DNA from: Echria macrotheca | Taxonomy: Eukaryota; Ascomycota; Sordariomycetes; Sordariales; Schizotheciaceae | Direction: 5' to 3' | NCBI GenBank assembly: GCA_030411725.1 | Contig: MU839841.1 | Coordinates: 186,001-250,000, forward strand | DNA length: 64,000 nucleotides | Shown here: positions 22,446 through 33,031 of the stretch, piece by piece | Position numbering within the stretch: position 1 is the stretch's first letter | Layout of the letters: every line of letters begins with the position of its first letter | The notes under the pieces: generated by a model | The model's input: only the letters and a program-made list of their open reading frames with translations | Database searches by the model: none | Told to the model about the DNA's origin: nothing | Translations under genes and position numbers: made by a program

Positions 22446-23565
22446 TCATGCCGACGGCTCGATATCCTCGCCCAAGAATATCCTCGCCTTCACAGCCGCC
22501 GCGGCAAGACCCGCCTTCTCCTTCGCCGCAACCTGGTTGAGATCCCGCACCAACTTGTCCATGCTCCTGTCGATGGCTCGCGACGCCGGCGTTCCGGGAC
22601 CCCCGCCGGAGCCAAGCACATGTGCCGCCGGCCCGGTCGCGGCAGTGCCGCCGCCTGACCTGCCCGACTGCCGCATCTGGTTGGCCGTGTCCTGCACGCG
22701 CGTACCAAGATCGAGCATCTGGGCAGACGCAAAGTCGCGGTTGGTCAGCAGCGGGTTCTGTGCCAGCGTCTGCACCCAGTACTTGTTCCACAGCAGCTCG
22801 AGCAGGCGGCTGTCGAGCGAGGAGCGGAAGTGTTCAACCTCAAGCGAATAATACCGATTCGCGTGCGCGCCAAAGTCCTCCGCTTTATAGAGCGGCACGT
22901 TCCCGTCTCCTCCCCCTCCTCCTCCGCTGGCATCCCCAGCAGGCTTGTACGACTCGGGGTACGTCCGGAACGCGCCGATCTCGACCTTGTTGGCGCTGAC
23001 GGTGCGGTCGGGGTCGATGACGACAGCGACAAACGGATCATTGAAGCTCTGCTGCATGCTCTGCGTGTTGACATCGATGCCGCTCAGCCAACAGCCGTAG
23101 CCCGGGTGGCTGTGGTACCAGCCGACCACGTTCTCCTGGCGGCCGCCATCGCCGTCCTCGCGGCACAGGCGCAGGTACTCGACCAGGTACTCGTTGGCGT
23201 CGTCCTGGGCGTTGACGCGCGTCTCGGTGCCCTCGACGGGCAGGCGGAAGGCGTCAGTGACGACGATGGCGGTGCCGTCGACGTAGCCCTGCATCAGACC
23301 CATAACCTCAATCGAGCCGCCCGAGCGCGCGTGCATCACCATCTTGATCAGCGCCACTGCCGACACGCGTACCGACTTGAAGTATTGCACGTTCTTGTTC
23401 CACGGCTTCTGCGAGTTGATGGTGCGCTGTGCTTCGGCATCGTAGTTGTAGAGGGCGTCGCGCTGCGGGTCCGCCAGTCGGTCTGTCGCGGGGAGCTCTG
23501 TCACCGGAGTCAGCTATTTATTCTGTTACAGAAAAATGAATAAGAAGAAATGTGTGAATACCCAT
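22446..23565 (-). CDS. CSN5: COP9 signalosome subunit 5 (deneddylase)
   Basis: JAMM/MPN+ metalloprotease that removes Nedd8 from cullins within the COP9 signalosome. The main exon, 23497-22446, has no ATG at its 5' end. Joining it to ATGG at 23565-23562 across a 64-nt intron (GTATTC donor, GCTGAC branch, CAG acceptor) restores a start, giving about 351 residues. The metal-binding signature HSHPGYGCWLSGID lies near residues 130-143, preceded by the SIEVMGLMQG block with the catalytic glutamate. The C-terminal third contains a Gly/Ala-rich linker and a helical tail ending EDIEPSA. The catalytic residues are intact, so an active enzyme is expected. The four-nucleotide first coding exon is inferred; the alternative is an upstream start that I cannot see. 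Confidence 0.93.
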
Positions 23566-24043
23566 TGTGGATAGAATACCCTCCTTCCCTCAGCGAATAT
23601 TCTGCTCTGTTGTCGAGAATATGTTGTTCCTGGCTCGGCGGTTGCCTTTGGAGAAGCAATGGAGGGGTAGAGTTAAGCACAGCAGCACTTGGGGGAAGCT
23701 GCGATAAGATAAGAACTCCCCTCCTGTTCTGACGCACATCTCCTTGAATCAAGTACCGAGGTACCTTCCCAATTGTTTGTTTCCCAAGAGTAAGGGAACT
23801 CCGTACGTAGACGACATGTTAACATGTATATCTTAGATGCTATATGCTCGCAGCGATTGAATGTCAACCCTCCAACACCCCGCTCTCGCTGAACCATGCA
23901 CCCCATGAGAGAATTGCCGCCCTTCTTTTGCTGTCGCTGCCCTCCCCTCTAACACAAGAAAATTATTGACAAGAAGAAAAATGATGGTAAGTAGTAAAGT
24001 CTGTATGGTATATAAAAACTTCCCCATTACGCCCCCCTCCTAT
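23566..24043. other. Intergenic region between FMP27 end and CSN5 start
   Basis: About 480 bp carrying the FMP27 3' end and the CSN5 promoter. Nothing else is recognisable. Confidence 0.4.
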
Positions 24044-27000
24044 TCACCCCGATCTCATCCTCGGCCCTCTGCTTGACCTCCTGGCCAGCCCGTTCTTCTC
24101 CATCTCATCTCCCTCATCCCCATTTTCACCCGGAGGAGCCACGATCGTGTTCTCGCGATGATCCTTCAGTCTGTTCGTTAGGGCGCTGATCTTGTCCTTG
24201 AAGAATCCGCCGCCGCTACCGTGCCCCAGGCCTGTCGTTGTTCTCCTCCGCTCTAGTCCCACACCCTCATCTCCATGGCTACTGCTTGGCCGTGACAGCT
24301 GACCGCCGCCATGACCGCTGCCGCCGAATAGTCTCGATCCTCCACTAGATGTTGGTCGAAGCAACCCAAATCCGGACCGATGGTTACCGCCTTCTGTTGA
24401 CCCGGTCGGCGTCCGTTCGTGTGGCGTAGGTGGTGTCATGGTAAGAAATGCCGGCACTGCCCCCGTAGGCTGCGTGTTGACGGTGATGTGATTGGATCGG
24501 TGTGACCTAGACGACGCGATGCTCGAGCTCCGGCTGGTAGACGGGCCTGGAATCGACGTCTGCGACCGGCGGACCGACCTTGGGGGCGAGCGCGAGAAAT
24601 CGACCGGCGATGTGCCATAGATCGAAGAGGAGTCGTCGCCGCTGTTCTCATGCGAGTCTGATAGCTGTGGCGTGGCTAGGAGCACCGAGCTAGTGGCCAG
24701 CTCGCGCAGCTTTGACTGCTGTGCGGTACTGGGTCGGTGCCTGGAAAACTTGTTGCCAATAATCGCTCCTGTGTGGCTGATGAGAGCCTTGATGACCCGT
24801 CCCTTGAGCGCGAGGGCGAGATCAAGGTTGGACCACGTCTTGTTGCGGTACTCGATCGTCGGCAGCCTGAACACAAAATCGTGCACATCCTCGAGGTTCC
24901 GGTCACCCTTGCCCTTGTAGCTGAGGCACAACACCACCGATGGCAGCTTGATATAGGCAAACGTCATGTAGTTGGACGCCCGGTCAATCATCTTGGTGAG
25001 GTCATCCGATTTCTTACTCTTCTCTTCCTCCGGGTTCGATTTGTGCCGCAGACCAAACCGGGATCCGCGCCTAGACTCTCCATCGCCCAACAGCACGCCC
25101 TTGGACGACAGACCTGTCGATGACCTGGCCACCCCCTGACGCGGCGTCCCGCTTCGAAGCGAATCGTACGACGACTTCTTGGTGGGGAACTTCCCGGTCC
25201 CGCCAGAACGGAAGAGTCGGAACGAGCTTCCCTCTCCGGAGTGGATGCTGACCGCCTTCTGCTTGCCGGGGCTTGCATCCGGCGCCGAAGTCAGCGTGGG
25301 CCGAAGACGCAGCTCGAGCGACCCGGCCCGAGTCGAAAAGATCGACTCTTTTTCCGTATCGGCCGTCCCCAAGCGACCTATCGATCCACTTAACGACTCA
25401 TCGTCGCCCTCATCCTCGTCCCCGTCCGGAATCGACTGTTTGATGATGAACGGCGAGTCATTCTTTCCCGTCGCCGTCTTACCGCTCTCGATCCCGGGGA
25501 AGATGTACTCAAACAACTTCTTCCCAAGTTCACGCTCGAGTTGGATCTTGAGTGGAAACAAGTGCACCTCGAAGTGGTCCATGACCGGAATGCCGGCGAT
25601 GGCTTCGAGCATGTTCCAGTACACTCGAATCATTGGCTTGGAGCCGTCGAAGCTGCTGCCGTCCGCCTCGACGTACGGCGACACCATGGACGGGTAGATG
25701 GCATCCGGGAGCAGGTTAAGGCCAATAATGCGGCCGACCTGTATGAGATTGATATGCGATCCGTCTGCGTTGTCGGTTCGGTCGTATTCCACATCTTTCA
25801 GCTGCAGTTCAACCAGCGGCTCGTTGGTGTCTCGGATGAGGTGCCAGACAATCTCTTTGGCCGAAATGCTCCATTTTAGGAGAGCGCTGCTGGCGGAGCT
25901 GTCAAACTTCCTCTGGGACGTCGTGATCGCCTTCATCATGAAGAAGAGATCGTCTTCACAGGCAGCCAGATCTCGTTCCAGCACCAGTCGGTCTTGCCAG
26001 CCCTTCTTGTCTAGTAGTCTCGAGTGTGTCTGGAAATGCGTCTTGATGTCCTCGAGCTGGCGGACCCGCTCCTGCAGTCGGGTCACCATCTCTGGGGCGC
26101 CGCGCAAGTCGCTGAAGTCCGAGGCGAGCATGATCTTCTCGAGCCTCTCGTTGCGCGTCTTCTCCAACGGCTCGCTGTACATCAACAAGTCAACCACTAT
26201 GACGTAAATAGCGTAATACTGTGACGAGTTGCATAGCGCGTGCGCCTGGGGAAATTCCACCCAGAGGTTGTCCATCCTGCTCTCCGTGTTCTCGTGCAAT
26301 GCCAAGCTGCTCCCTTCGTTCGTGTTGACTTCGTCGTTGTATTTCAGGCGAAGTGTGTTGTACTTATCAAAACGCAGCATCGCCGACGTCTTTTGAACGA
26401 CGCGTTTGAACCCGAACGGATCCGCCTGGAAATCGAACATAACCTCCATGGGAACCCATGGAGGCCACGAGGAACCCGCCGGCGTGCCGTATGAGTTTCC
26501 AGAGTACATGGAGACCAGCTGTGTTGAGAACCACTTCTGGTGCGTGACAAAGAACTGCGTACTATCCATGTTGACGAGGAATCGGCGTTGCACCAGGCCG
26601 CTGACGTTATCAGATATTCTGCTCTTGTCCATCACTTCCACAACCTTGAGCTCCATGCCCTTGGACGTGATGAGAACCACGTGTTTCTTGTTCTTATCGC
26701 TCTGTAGCTGGATCTGAGGAGCAATGAGCCGGACGTGGTAGCTGTTCTGTGGGGCAAACTCGTCGGCGATACCACTCGTGAGGTCCGCCATCGAAGGATT
26801 CGACTGTCCGTTGAGCTCTCCCGAGGTCGTCGAGTACGAGAATTTCCTGCCCTCTTGCAGAATCTTCCGGATCCTATCTTCTAGGTCTTTCTGCGCATCA
26901 CGGTCCTTCCCGTTTGTGTCCGAATTCTTGGTGGTGCCGGTTGGGGGTGCAGCACTGTTGTTCCCTTTGGCCGCCTTGGATTTGTTTTGTTCGTCGACAA

Positions 27001-30000
27001 TGTCCAAGATAAACTTGACGGCTGGGCGGGATAGGTAGTATATGAACCCGCGCCGCTGGCTCACCTGGTGGATGTACCGAAGTATGATGTTCCGCAGCGT
27101 GTTGTTCCACTTTAGCTGCATGTTGTGGACGACGAATCTGTTTTTGAAGTCGCTTGCAAATTCACCTTGGACCTGGGCTGTTGTGCTTCCATCCGCTCCC
27201 GCCGCAGACTCCGTGCTTGACTCAGAGCCTGTGAGCTCCGGCGAACCCTCGTTGTCGCTCTCCGAGGGAGTCTTTTGGGACATCTCTCTGAGCATCCCTT
27301 CGAGGAAGGTCTTCTTGGCCGCCAGAACGATGGTATGCCTGTTGAGGACGTCGAACTCAGCCCTAAGATCCGCGTCATTCTGATTGTCTCGAATCAGGCG
27401 CAGCTCCATCTCCCCCAGATTCCGATTATGCGTCTCGATCTGCTGGTCAAGTTGCTCCAGCCGTCTGCGGATGAGCTGGCTTTGCACCCTCCCCGGATCA
27501 TCGTCCTGGCTCATAAAGCACAAATGCGTCGGCTCCTGCCCAAAAGGACTGCTCCTACCAGGGTCGCCGTCGATTACGCCACTAATATCCGTTTGACGAA
27601 AGTACGTGATGCGTGGGGCGTAAGCCAGCGGCAGGATCTTGGTATCCGGATTCGGCTCCGTTGGTAGGATCCAATCGAGCTCTACAAAGTCGTCCATGTC
27701 GATCCACGTCAGATCGTTGTCCGGAATCGTGAACCGAGACAGGTCAGCGGCATCATCATCGTGTTCCGTCACAAATGTCGACAATGAGTGGTGTTTAGCT
27801 AGGGACTCTGCAGATGTGCCGCGGATGCTGGCCGAGACGGCACGGATATCAGCTGAGACCAAGTCCAGCTGGCCCGCGTGGATTTTCATGCCGGTGGTCC
27901 GGGATTGCGTTTTACGGCCGCGATCTCTCGTGTTGAATTCCTCCCGTCGTTGGTGAAGATCGAGCATCCAGCTGTCAAATCGAACCTTGATCCCGGTTGC
28001 CGAGACTGCATTCTCAGAGGAGTCTTCGACATCTTTATGCTTGTAGATGTGGCTGAGAAACAAGGGCGCCAGCAATAGGTTGTACTTGATAGTGGCAAGA
28101 TGCCTGCCGAACTTCTTGCTGTTCTTCTCTCGGCCCGGCCAGAGAGAACCTTGCCGGATAGGCAGCGAGAGCGGCCCGCTGAAGAGCGACCACCAGGCGA
28201 AAAAGTGAGTGAAGAATCGGGGGGTAACATGGACGGCATTGTAACTCCGTGACGGATCGGCATTAGAGGCAGACCACTCTCGGTCAACCGGTGCCTGGAC
28301 GGCCAGCGAAAGATGTATGTGCTGACTACGGAACCCACGGAAGGCATCGTAGGACACACCATCTTGAGGCTTGGCGTAATGGGGAGACTTGAGCACGACC
28401 TCGTAGTGCGGCTTGAACTCGAAGGTTCGGTTTCCTTGTTCGATGGCTCGCTCGAAGACAAGCCCGGCAAGCCATTGCACCCGGCCAGAGAGCTTCATGA
28501 CAACCTTCTTGAATGAAGCTCCGTTCTTGTGGCTGGCATCACTGGCAATACTGTCGTCGTCGCCAAGACGGCGACGTCTCTCGCGGACTTGGTGACTGTA
28601 GTCTGGGATGGCCAGGACGTATTCGCCGCTGTCGACGGTCATAAACCGTTTCGGGTCATCATCTGTGTGGATATTCCATCTGACGTCGTTACGCCAGCAC
28701 ATGAGAAACCCAGCGCCATTGCCCGTGACTTGGTACGGATCTCTTGTGCCCTTGAGCGCAAGGTGGACGTCGCCATCGCCGCGCCACGCCACGCGGACTC
28801 TCGAGTGGAAGTTGAGGCGGATCTTGTCCCAGAACCCTACCTTGTCTGATGGATCAAGCTGTGGCTTGGTGAACGATTCTATCGCCATCATCATGTCCTG
28901 GATGGCAGGCTGGTAGGACGGGCCCCAGGTGATCCGCGTGGGGTTAGCGGTCGATATGTCGATAGACATATCTGAATACGACTTGACCGGCCCAACTGTC
29001 CTCCGTACATCGATGGCGAAGCTGCCCTCGTTTGAGACGATGGGGTCCAGGTTGCGCGGGGGCACGATCTGAACTTTGATCTTGCGGGTAGACTCATGAC
29101 CGCGATACTCCTCAGCGATGACAAAATCCGTCTTCATCGACAGAGCGGGCACCCGGACGGACTGGCCGGATCTCGTGGGCGGTACATGTAATAGCGGCAG
29201 TGGATAATCTCGGAGGGACATCCGGGCTTCGCCCATGCTGATCTGGACGTTCATCGGAACAAGCAGGGAATACTCCATGTGTTTGGGTATGCCTTTTCCG
29301 ACCTTGAAGAGGAAATCGGGCAGGTTCTTGAGAGGGAACGACGGCTTGTCGATCACGAAATGGAGGTCGTTGATCAGCGTCGACATCAATGCAGGCCGGT
29401 GCGGCACCTCCAGGATCCTCTCGCTGTCGTCCAGGTCATCGGGGATCTCGTCTTGGCCCCAGAAGACAGCGCGCGAGTCTTTCATGTCGTTCTTGGCCAT
29501 CGCGTAGTGCCGGTCGATACGTTGCTTCCAGCTCTGCGAATTATGGACGCTGAGATTATACCGAGCCTCCGCAATAGACACACGTGCGGTCGAACTGAGC
29601 CCGCGGGCGCCGCCTTCCGGATCATATCGGGGCTTCCGGCCGCGAACATGTCCTTCGCTGACGGCCCGTTTCTGACCATCGGCGCTTCGACTCCTGAGAT
29701 GAGAGGACCCCGGTGCATGTGATTGGCCATGAGGGGCGGCGGAACGCGTCCGGAGCTTCTTTGAATCCTTTCGAGACTCTTCCTCATGTATTTTCTTCAC
29801 TTTGAGTCGGAATGCCTCTTCTCGGGCTTGCCGTTGCATCAGTTCAACTTTGCCAGCCCGATAGATAACGCCCAGTTTCCACTCGAATGCGCCGTCTTCC
29901 AGCTCAAAGAGCAGGGTCCGCGTTCTGAGCGACACTTTGGGCACGTTCTTTGGACCTTCCGGCCCCCTTTCGAGGATGTACTCGTTTGTGCCCGTTTTGA

Positions 30001-33000
30001 ACCGGTGATGCAGTTGCTGCACAGCCTTGAAGGTATTGACAAAGTTGTCCGAGATCTTGTAGATGACCATCTCATGAGGAACGGCGACCCGGATGGTGTC
30101 AGAAACAAAATCAAACATCCGGTCGTCCTGGAATACCCCAGCGGGATTCTTCCGCCGCGACTCACGATAATCAAGTCGGCCATTGTTGATGCTGACAATT
30201 CGAGCCCAGACACGATGCATTCGGGGGGCTTCGGCATACAACCTAATGAGCTTCGATTGCAAGTATGGGGGTGACCAGCGCTGACGGCCAGCCTCCATAC
30301 CATAGACCTGGAGCATCAGAGGTGGATCCGAAGGCATCTCCGCTTTGATCTGGATAAGCGTTGCCCTGATATCGACCGAGACAAGTTCTTTGACCACTCT
30401 CGCGGAGTCGAGGCTGTCCAGTGGAAAGTCCGGGGCGCCTCTACCAGACGGCGGTGAGAGATGACCGACCACCCTCCTCTGGAAGGACGGCGTCGTGGGC
30501 GTGCTTGGTTCCATGGGTGTCACTGTGGCCTCCTTGCTCGTTCTCAGGAACGCCTTCCGAAGGACGGATACAGCGACACCCACTGCATAATGCCGGTAAA
30601 GAGAGTATTGGATCAAGAGCGTCCGGATATGTGAATGAATATGGAAGACGGGGCCTTGGTTGTCGCTCAGGGTCGAGAACGCCATCTCGAGCTTCGGGAC
30701 GTTTAGGAAGGGCTCGACTTCCCATTTCTCTGCGCTTTCTAACATGAAGGCTTCGAGACCCCTCATGTGAATGGTCACACGACGGCCGTCGCCCTCGTGG
30801 TGATACTTCTTCCTCGGCGACATTGGCACCGCCTTTAGGAGCTCGGTATCCGGATTGACCATGCTGCGACTGCTTGCCCTTCGTCTGGACGACCGTCGTT
30901 GGAGACCATCCAGTCGCTGTGCTCGGTACTCTGCCGACCATGAATCAAGCTGGACCACCACGCCCCGGGAGTCCTCGGATATGTCCTTATCCACCCCTGC
31001 GACTTCGAGACTAAAGTCGGAGAACTGCAGTTGGAAATGCAGTAGCCAGGGAGGCATCGCTCGCAGGAAATTGGTTTCCCTTGAGGTCTTAGACACGGCT
31101 CGCTTGTCCGGCTCAACGTTAAGCCTCAGCTGGCGAACGATTTGTCGCAAGCCATCGGCAATTTCCTCGCGCACCATCTTTACGGAAAAGGTTTGGAGGT
31201 TCCCGGTGGCGACAACGTGGATATCAGGCGTAGCGTTAAGTTGCACCTTGAGATCGAAAGTTTCCGTCTCCAAAAGATCGAACCGGGTACCGGCGGATGT
31301 TTGATAGTACAGGTTGTGCGACTGGACTCGCATCGTTGAGGCCAGGGAATAGTGAAGATCCTCGACGGTAGAATGAAAGGACTCGAGGTCCAGAGAAACA
31401 GAGGAAATATTAGATATGATTAGGTCGAATTCATCAGGGTCGGCGGGCTTCTGGACAGGAGGCAGCGCTATCCTCAGCACAGGCTCGTGCATTGAGAACT
31501 TGATGTTTGCTTTAGGTAGGAGGCGCGAGATGAGCATGTGGCGGTGTTGCGGTTGCGCTTTTGGGGGCTTCGGTTTCCGCTGTAATATGGCGATGAGGAG
31601 CGGCAGATGGCGAGGATCCAGGTCGACCGAGGGGGAGGTCACGACAGAATTCGCGAAGAGTATGTTGGCATTCCTCTCCTCGGCCGTTCCCTCCTCCGCC
31701 AGCTCTACTGTCTTTGATGGCAACGTGGTCCGAACCGTCGTGGTGGCCATAGGGATGTACATGATCCTGTCAGGTTTCCCATGGCCGTCATCGAGACCGA
31801 CCGAGATGGACAAAGCCGCGGCCAGAGCTTCGTGCGCTATGTCCTTGGAGGGGAAGTACATCCTATGTGCCGGAGACTTTGGATCCAGCCGATGAAGGTC
31901 GATTCCAACTTCCTTCATAGATGCGTTCAGTAGAATAGGCTGACCGCCGGCCTTGACAGCCTCGACTTTCTTGGTTAGACCAATGAAACTAACGGCAAAC
32001 TGCACCTCCTTGACGCCCCTGAGGATAGAGCTGGCCAGCTCTTTCGAGTCGGAAACCGTCTGCATCAGCTCATGGTTGGTACTCCCTGGTACATCGAGCT
32101 CCTGGATAACCCTGTCTACGAAGACCTCGACGGGCTCGGACTGGGCAAAGTCCTTGTCGGTCAACATCCTGATCTTGTTGTACCGGGTCGTGCTGTGCCG
32201 GACGTCGTCATAGGGGATATGGACCCGGCCGAGCTTGAGAGCCACGGCGGCGTCCCGGAGGCCGTCGAGCGCGTCGTAGAGGTAGCCATGGACGTTGAGA
32301 CTAGCGCTGTCCAGCACTTCGAGGGATTCTCTGCCGTCGGCCGTAAAGAGCACGCTACGGAGCGTCATGATCCATTCGGCCTGTTTTTGCTGCCCCTTGC
32401 GCTCTGTCCTACCCTGGAGAAAGAAGCGCGCACGGTCGACCATCTTGCGCCGGGTATCGACGGCAACGGTGAAACTGCCAACCTGCAGGCTCCCAACGTC
32501 GACGATGCTGACCGTCGAGTTGGTCGCCACCACGTCCACCATGCGAAGCCAGTTGAGCCTGCGATGGAGGCGCTTGACCCGCTCCTTGATCTTTGTCAGG
32601 TGTTTCCACGTCTCACTGCGCCCGTTGGATCCATTGTCGCGCCGACTTGTCGGCGTCTGTGGTGGCTTGGCCGCAGGAGTCTTGTCCGTGTCTACGCCAT
32701 CTCCCTCGACAGCACCATCGTCCCCGGCCGCCGTGGCATTTCCCTTGCCTCCCTCATACTCGCGGATGTCTAAGGTGACGGCCAGCTCGCTCAGAACGAT
32801 ACTGAGCCAGGTCGGTTGTGCAAACGTAGGCCTGTGGACGTTGAGGCCCAGGCCGCGGATCTCGATTCGAACGCCATCGCGCGGGGTGTAGGCGAGTCTT
32901 CGGAGGGAGAAATAACCAATGCGCTGGATGGATATACCGGTGAGAATACGGAGGACGGCGAAGAGAACGAATGAGGAGAGGTAGAGAAGGACGAGAATTC

Positions 33001-33031
33001 CGAATATGAAGGTCGGGTTAAGGAGCGCCAT
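24044..33031 (-). CDS. FMP27: Bridge-like lipid transfer protein, FMP27/BLTP2 (Hobbit/SABRE) family
   Basis: A single uninterrupted frame of 2,995 codons, similar in scale to yeast Fmp27 (about 2,600). Residues 5-27 form a hydrophobic N-terminal anchor (PTFIFGILVLLYLSSFVLF). The following roughly 2,500 residues are beta-rich repeats typical of the rod-shaped lipid-conducting groove. The family hallmark KVGFWDKIRLNFHSRVRVAW lies near residue 1,400. A coiled-coil stretch (EQLDQQIETHNRNLGEMELR) lies near residue 1,850. The last roughly 450 residues are serine-rich and low-complexity, with basic blocks. The family acts at ER-plasma membrane contacts, moving bulk phospholipid. The neighbours (CSN5 downstream, a Tim17-like gene upstream) give no functional hint. 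The absence of any coding intron over 9 kb is striking beside the intron-rich genes around it. Confidence 0.95.
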   Translation of the reverse strand: MALLNPTFIFGILVLLYLSSFVLFAVLRILTGISIQRIGYFSLRRLAYTPRDGVRIEIRGLGLNVHRPTFAQPTWLSIVLSELAVTLDIREYEGGKGNATAAGDDGAVEGDGVDTDKTPAAKPPQTPTSRRDNGSNGRSETWKHLTKIKERVKRLHRRLNWLRMVDVVATNSTVSIVDVGSLQVGSFTVAVDTRRKMVDRARFFLQGRTERKGQQKQAEWIMTLRSVLFTADGRESLEVLDSASLNVHGYLYDALDGLRDAAVALKLGRVHIPYDDVRHSTTRYNKIRMLTDKDFAQSEPVEVFVDRVIQELDVPGSTNHELMQTVSDSKELASSILRGVKEVQFAVSFIGLTKKVEAVKAGGQPILLNASMKEVGIDLHRLDPKSPAHRMYFPSKDIAHEALAAALSISVGLDDGHGKPDRIMYIPMATTTVRTTLPSKTVELAEEGTAEERNANILFANSVVTSPSVDLDPRHLPLLIAILQRKPKPPKAQPQHRHMLISRLLPKANIKFSMHEPVLRIALPPVQKPADPDEFDLIISNISSVSLDLESFHSTVEDLHYSLASTMRVQSHNLYYQTSAGTRFDLLETETFDLKVQLNATPDIHVVATGNLQTFSVKMVREEIADGLRQIVRQLRLNVEPDKRAVSKTSRETNFLRAMPPWLLHFQLQFSDFSLEVAGVDKDISEDSRGVVVQLDSWSAEYRAQRLDGLQRRSSRRRASSRSMVNPDTELLKAVPMSPRKKYHHEGDGRRVTIHMRGLEAFMLESAEKWEVEPFLNVPKLEMAFSTLSDNQGPVFHIHSHIRTLLIQYSLYRHYAVGVAVSVLRKAFLRTSKEATVTPMEPSTPTTPSFQRRVVGHLSPPSGRGAPDFPLDSLDSARVVKELVSVDIRATLIQIKAEMPSDPPLMLQVYGMEAGRQRWSPPYLQSKLIRLYAEAPRMHRVWARIVSINNGRLDYRESRRKNPAGVFQDDRMFDFVSDTIRVAVPHEMVIYKISDNFVNTFKAVQQLHHRFKTGTNEYILERGPEGPKNVPKVSLRTRTLLFELEDGAFEWKLGVIYRAGKVELMQRQAREEAFRLKVKKIHEEESRKDSKKLRTRSAAPHGQSHAPGSSHLRSRSADGQKRAVSEGHVRGRKPRYDPEGGARGLSSTARVSIAEARYNLSVHNSQSWKQRIDRHYAMAKNDMKDSRAVFWGQDEIPDDLDDSERILEVPHRPALMSTLINDLHFVIDKPSFPLKNLPDFLFKVGKGIPKHMEYSLLVPMNVQISMGEARMSLRDYPLPLLHVPPTRSGQSVRVPALSMKTDFVIAEEYRGHESTRKIKVQIVPPRNLDPIVSNEGSFAIDVRRTVGPVKSYSDMSIDISTANPTRITWGPSYQPAIQDMMMAIESFTKPQLDPSDKVGFWDKIRLNFHSRVRVAWRGDGDVHLALKGTRDPYQVTGNGAGFLMCWRNDVRWNIHTDDDPKRFMTVDSGEYVLAIPDYSHQVRERRRRLGDDDSIASDASHKNGASFKKVVMKLSGRVQWLAGLVFERAIEQGNRTFEFKPHYEVVLKSPHYAKPQDGVSYDAFRGFRSQHIHLSLAVQAPVDREWSASNADPSRSYNAVHVTPRFFTHFFAWWSLFSGPLSLPIRQGSLWPGREKNSKKFGRHLATIKYNLLLAPLFLSHIYKHKDVEDSSENAVSATGIKVRFDSWMLDLHQRREEFNTRDRGRKTQSRTTGMKIHAGQLDLVSADIRAVSASIRGTSAESLAKHHSLSTFVTEHDDDAADLSRFTIPDNDLTWIDMDDFVELDWILPTEPNPDTKILPLAYAPRITYFRQTDISGVIDGDPGRSSPFGQEPTHLCFMSQDDDPGRVQSQLIRRRLEQLDQQIETHNRNLGEMELRLIRDNQNDADLRAEFDVLNRHTIVLAAKKTFLEGMLREMSQKTPSESDNEGSPELTGSESSTESAAGADGSTTAQVQGEFASDFKNRFVVHNMQLKWNNTLRNIILRYIHQVSQRRGFIYYLSRPAVKFILDIVDEQNKSKAAKGNNSAAPPTGTTKNSDTNGKDRDAQKDLEDRIRKILQEGRKFSYSTTSGELNGQSNPSMADLTSGIADEFAPQNSYHVRLIAPQIQLQSDKNKKHVVLITSKGMELKVVEVMDKSRISDNVSGLVQRRFLVNMDSTQFFVTHQKWFSTQLVSMYSGNSYGTPAGSSWPPWVPMEVMFDFQADPFGFKRVVQKTSAMLRFDKYNTLRLKYNDEVNTNEGSSLALHENTESRMDNLWVEFPQAHALCNSSQYYAIYVIVVDLLMYSEPLEKTRNERLEKIMLASDFSDLRGAPEMVTRLQERVRQLEDIKTHFQTHSRLLDKKGWQDRLVLERDLAACEDDLFFMMKAITTSQRKFDSSASSALLKWSISAKEIVWHLIRDTNEPLVELQLKDVEYDRTDNADGSHINLIQVGRIIGLNLLPDAIYPSMVSPYVEADGSSFDGSKPMIRVYWNMLEAIAGIPVMDHFEVHLFPLKIQLERELGKKLFEYIFPGIESGKTATGKNDSPFIIKQSIPDGDEDEGDDESLSGSIGRLGTADTEKESIFSTRAGSLELRLRPTLTSAPDASPGKQKAVSIHSGEGSSFRLFRSGGTGKFPTKKSSYDSLRSGTPRQGVARSSTGLSSKGVLLGDGESRRGSRFGLRHKSNPEEEKSKKSDDLTKMIDRASNYMTFAYIKLPSVVLCLSYKGKGDRNLEDVHDFVFRLPTIEYRNKTWSNLDLALALKGRVIKALISHTGAIIGNKFSRHRPSTAQQSKLRELATSSVLLATPQLSDSHENSGDDSSSIYGTSPVDFSRSPPRSVRRSQTSIPGPSTSRSSSIASSRSHRSNHITVNTQPTGAVPAFLTMTPPTPHERTPTGSTEGGNHRSGFGLLRPTSSGGSRLFGGSGHGGGQLSRPSSSHGDEGVGLERRRTTTGLGHGSGGGFFKDKISALTNRLKDHRENTIVAPPGENGDEGDEMEKNGLARRSSRGPRMRSG

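Noticed and set aside
22830..23543. A 237-codon frame antisense to CSN5
   Set aside because: The CSN5 frame has an intact JAMM motif; the antisense frame shows only composition-driven openness.
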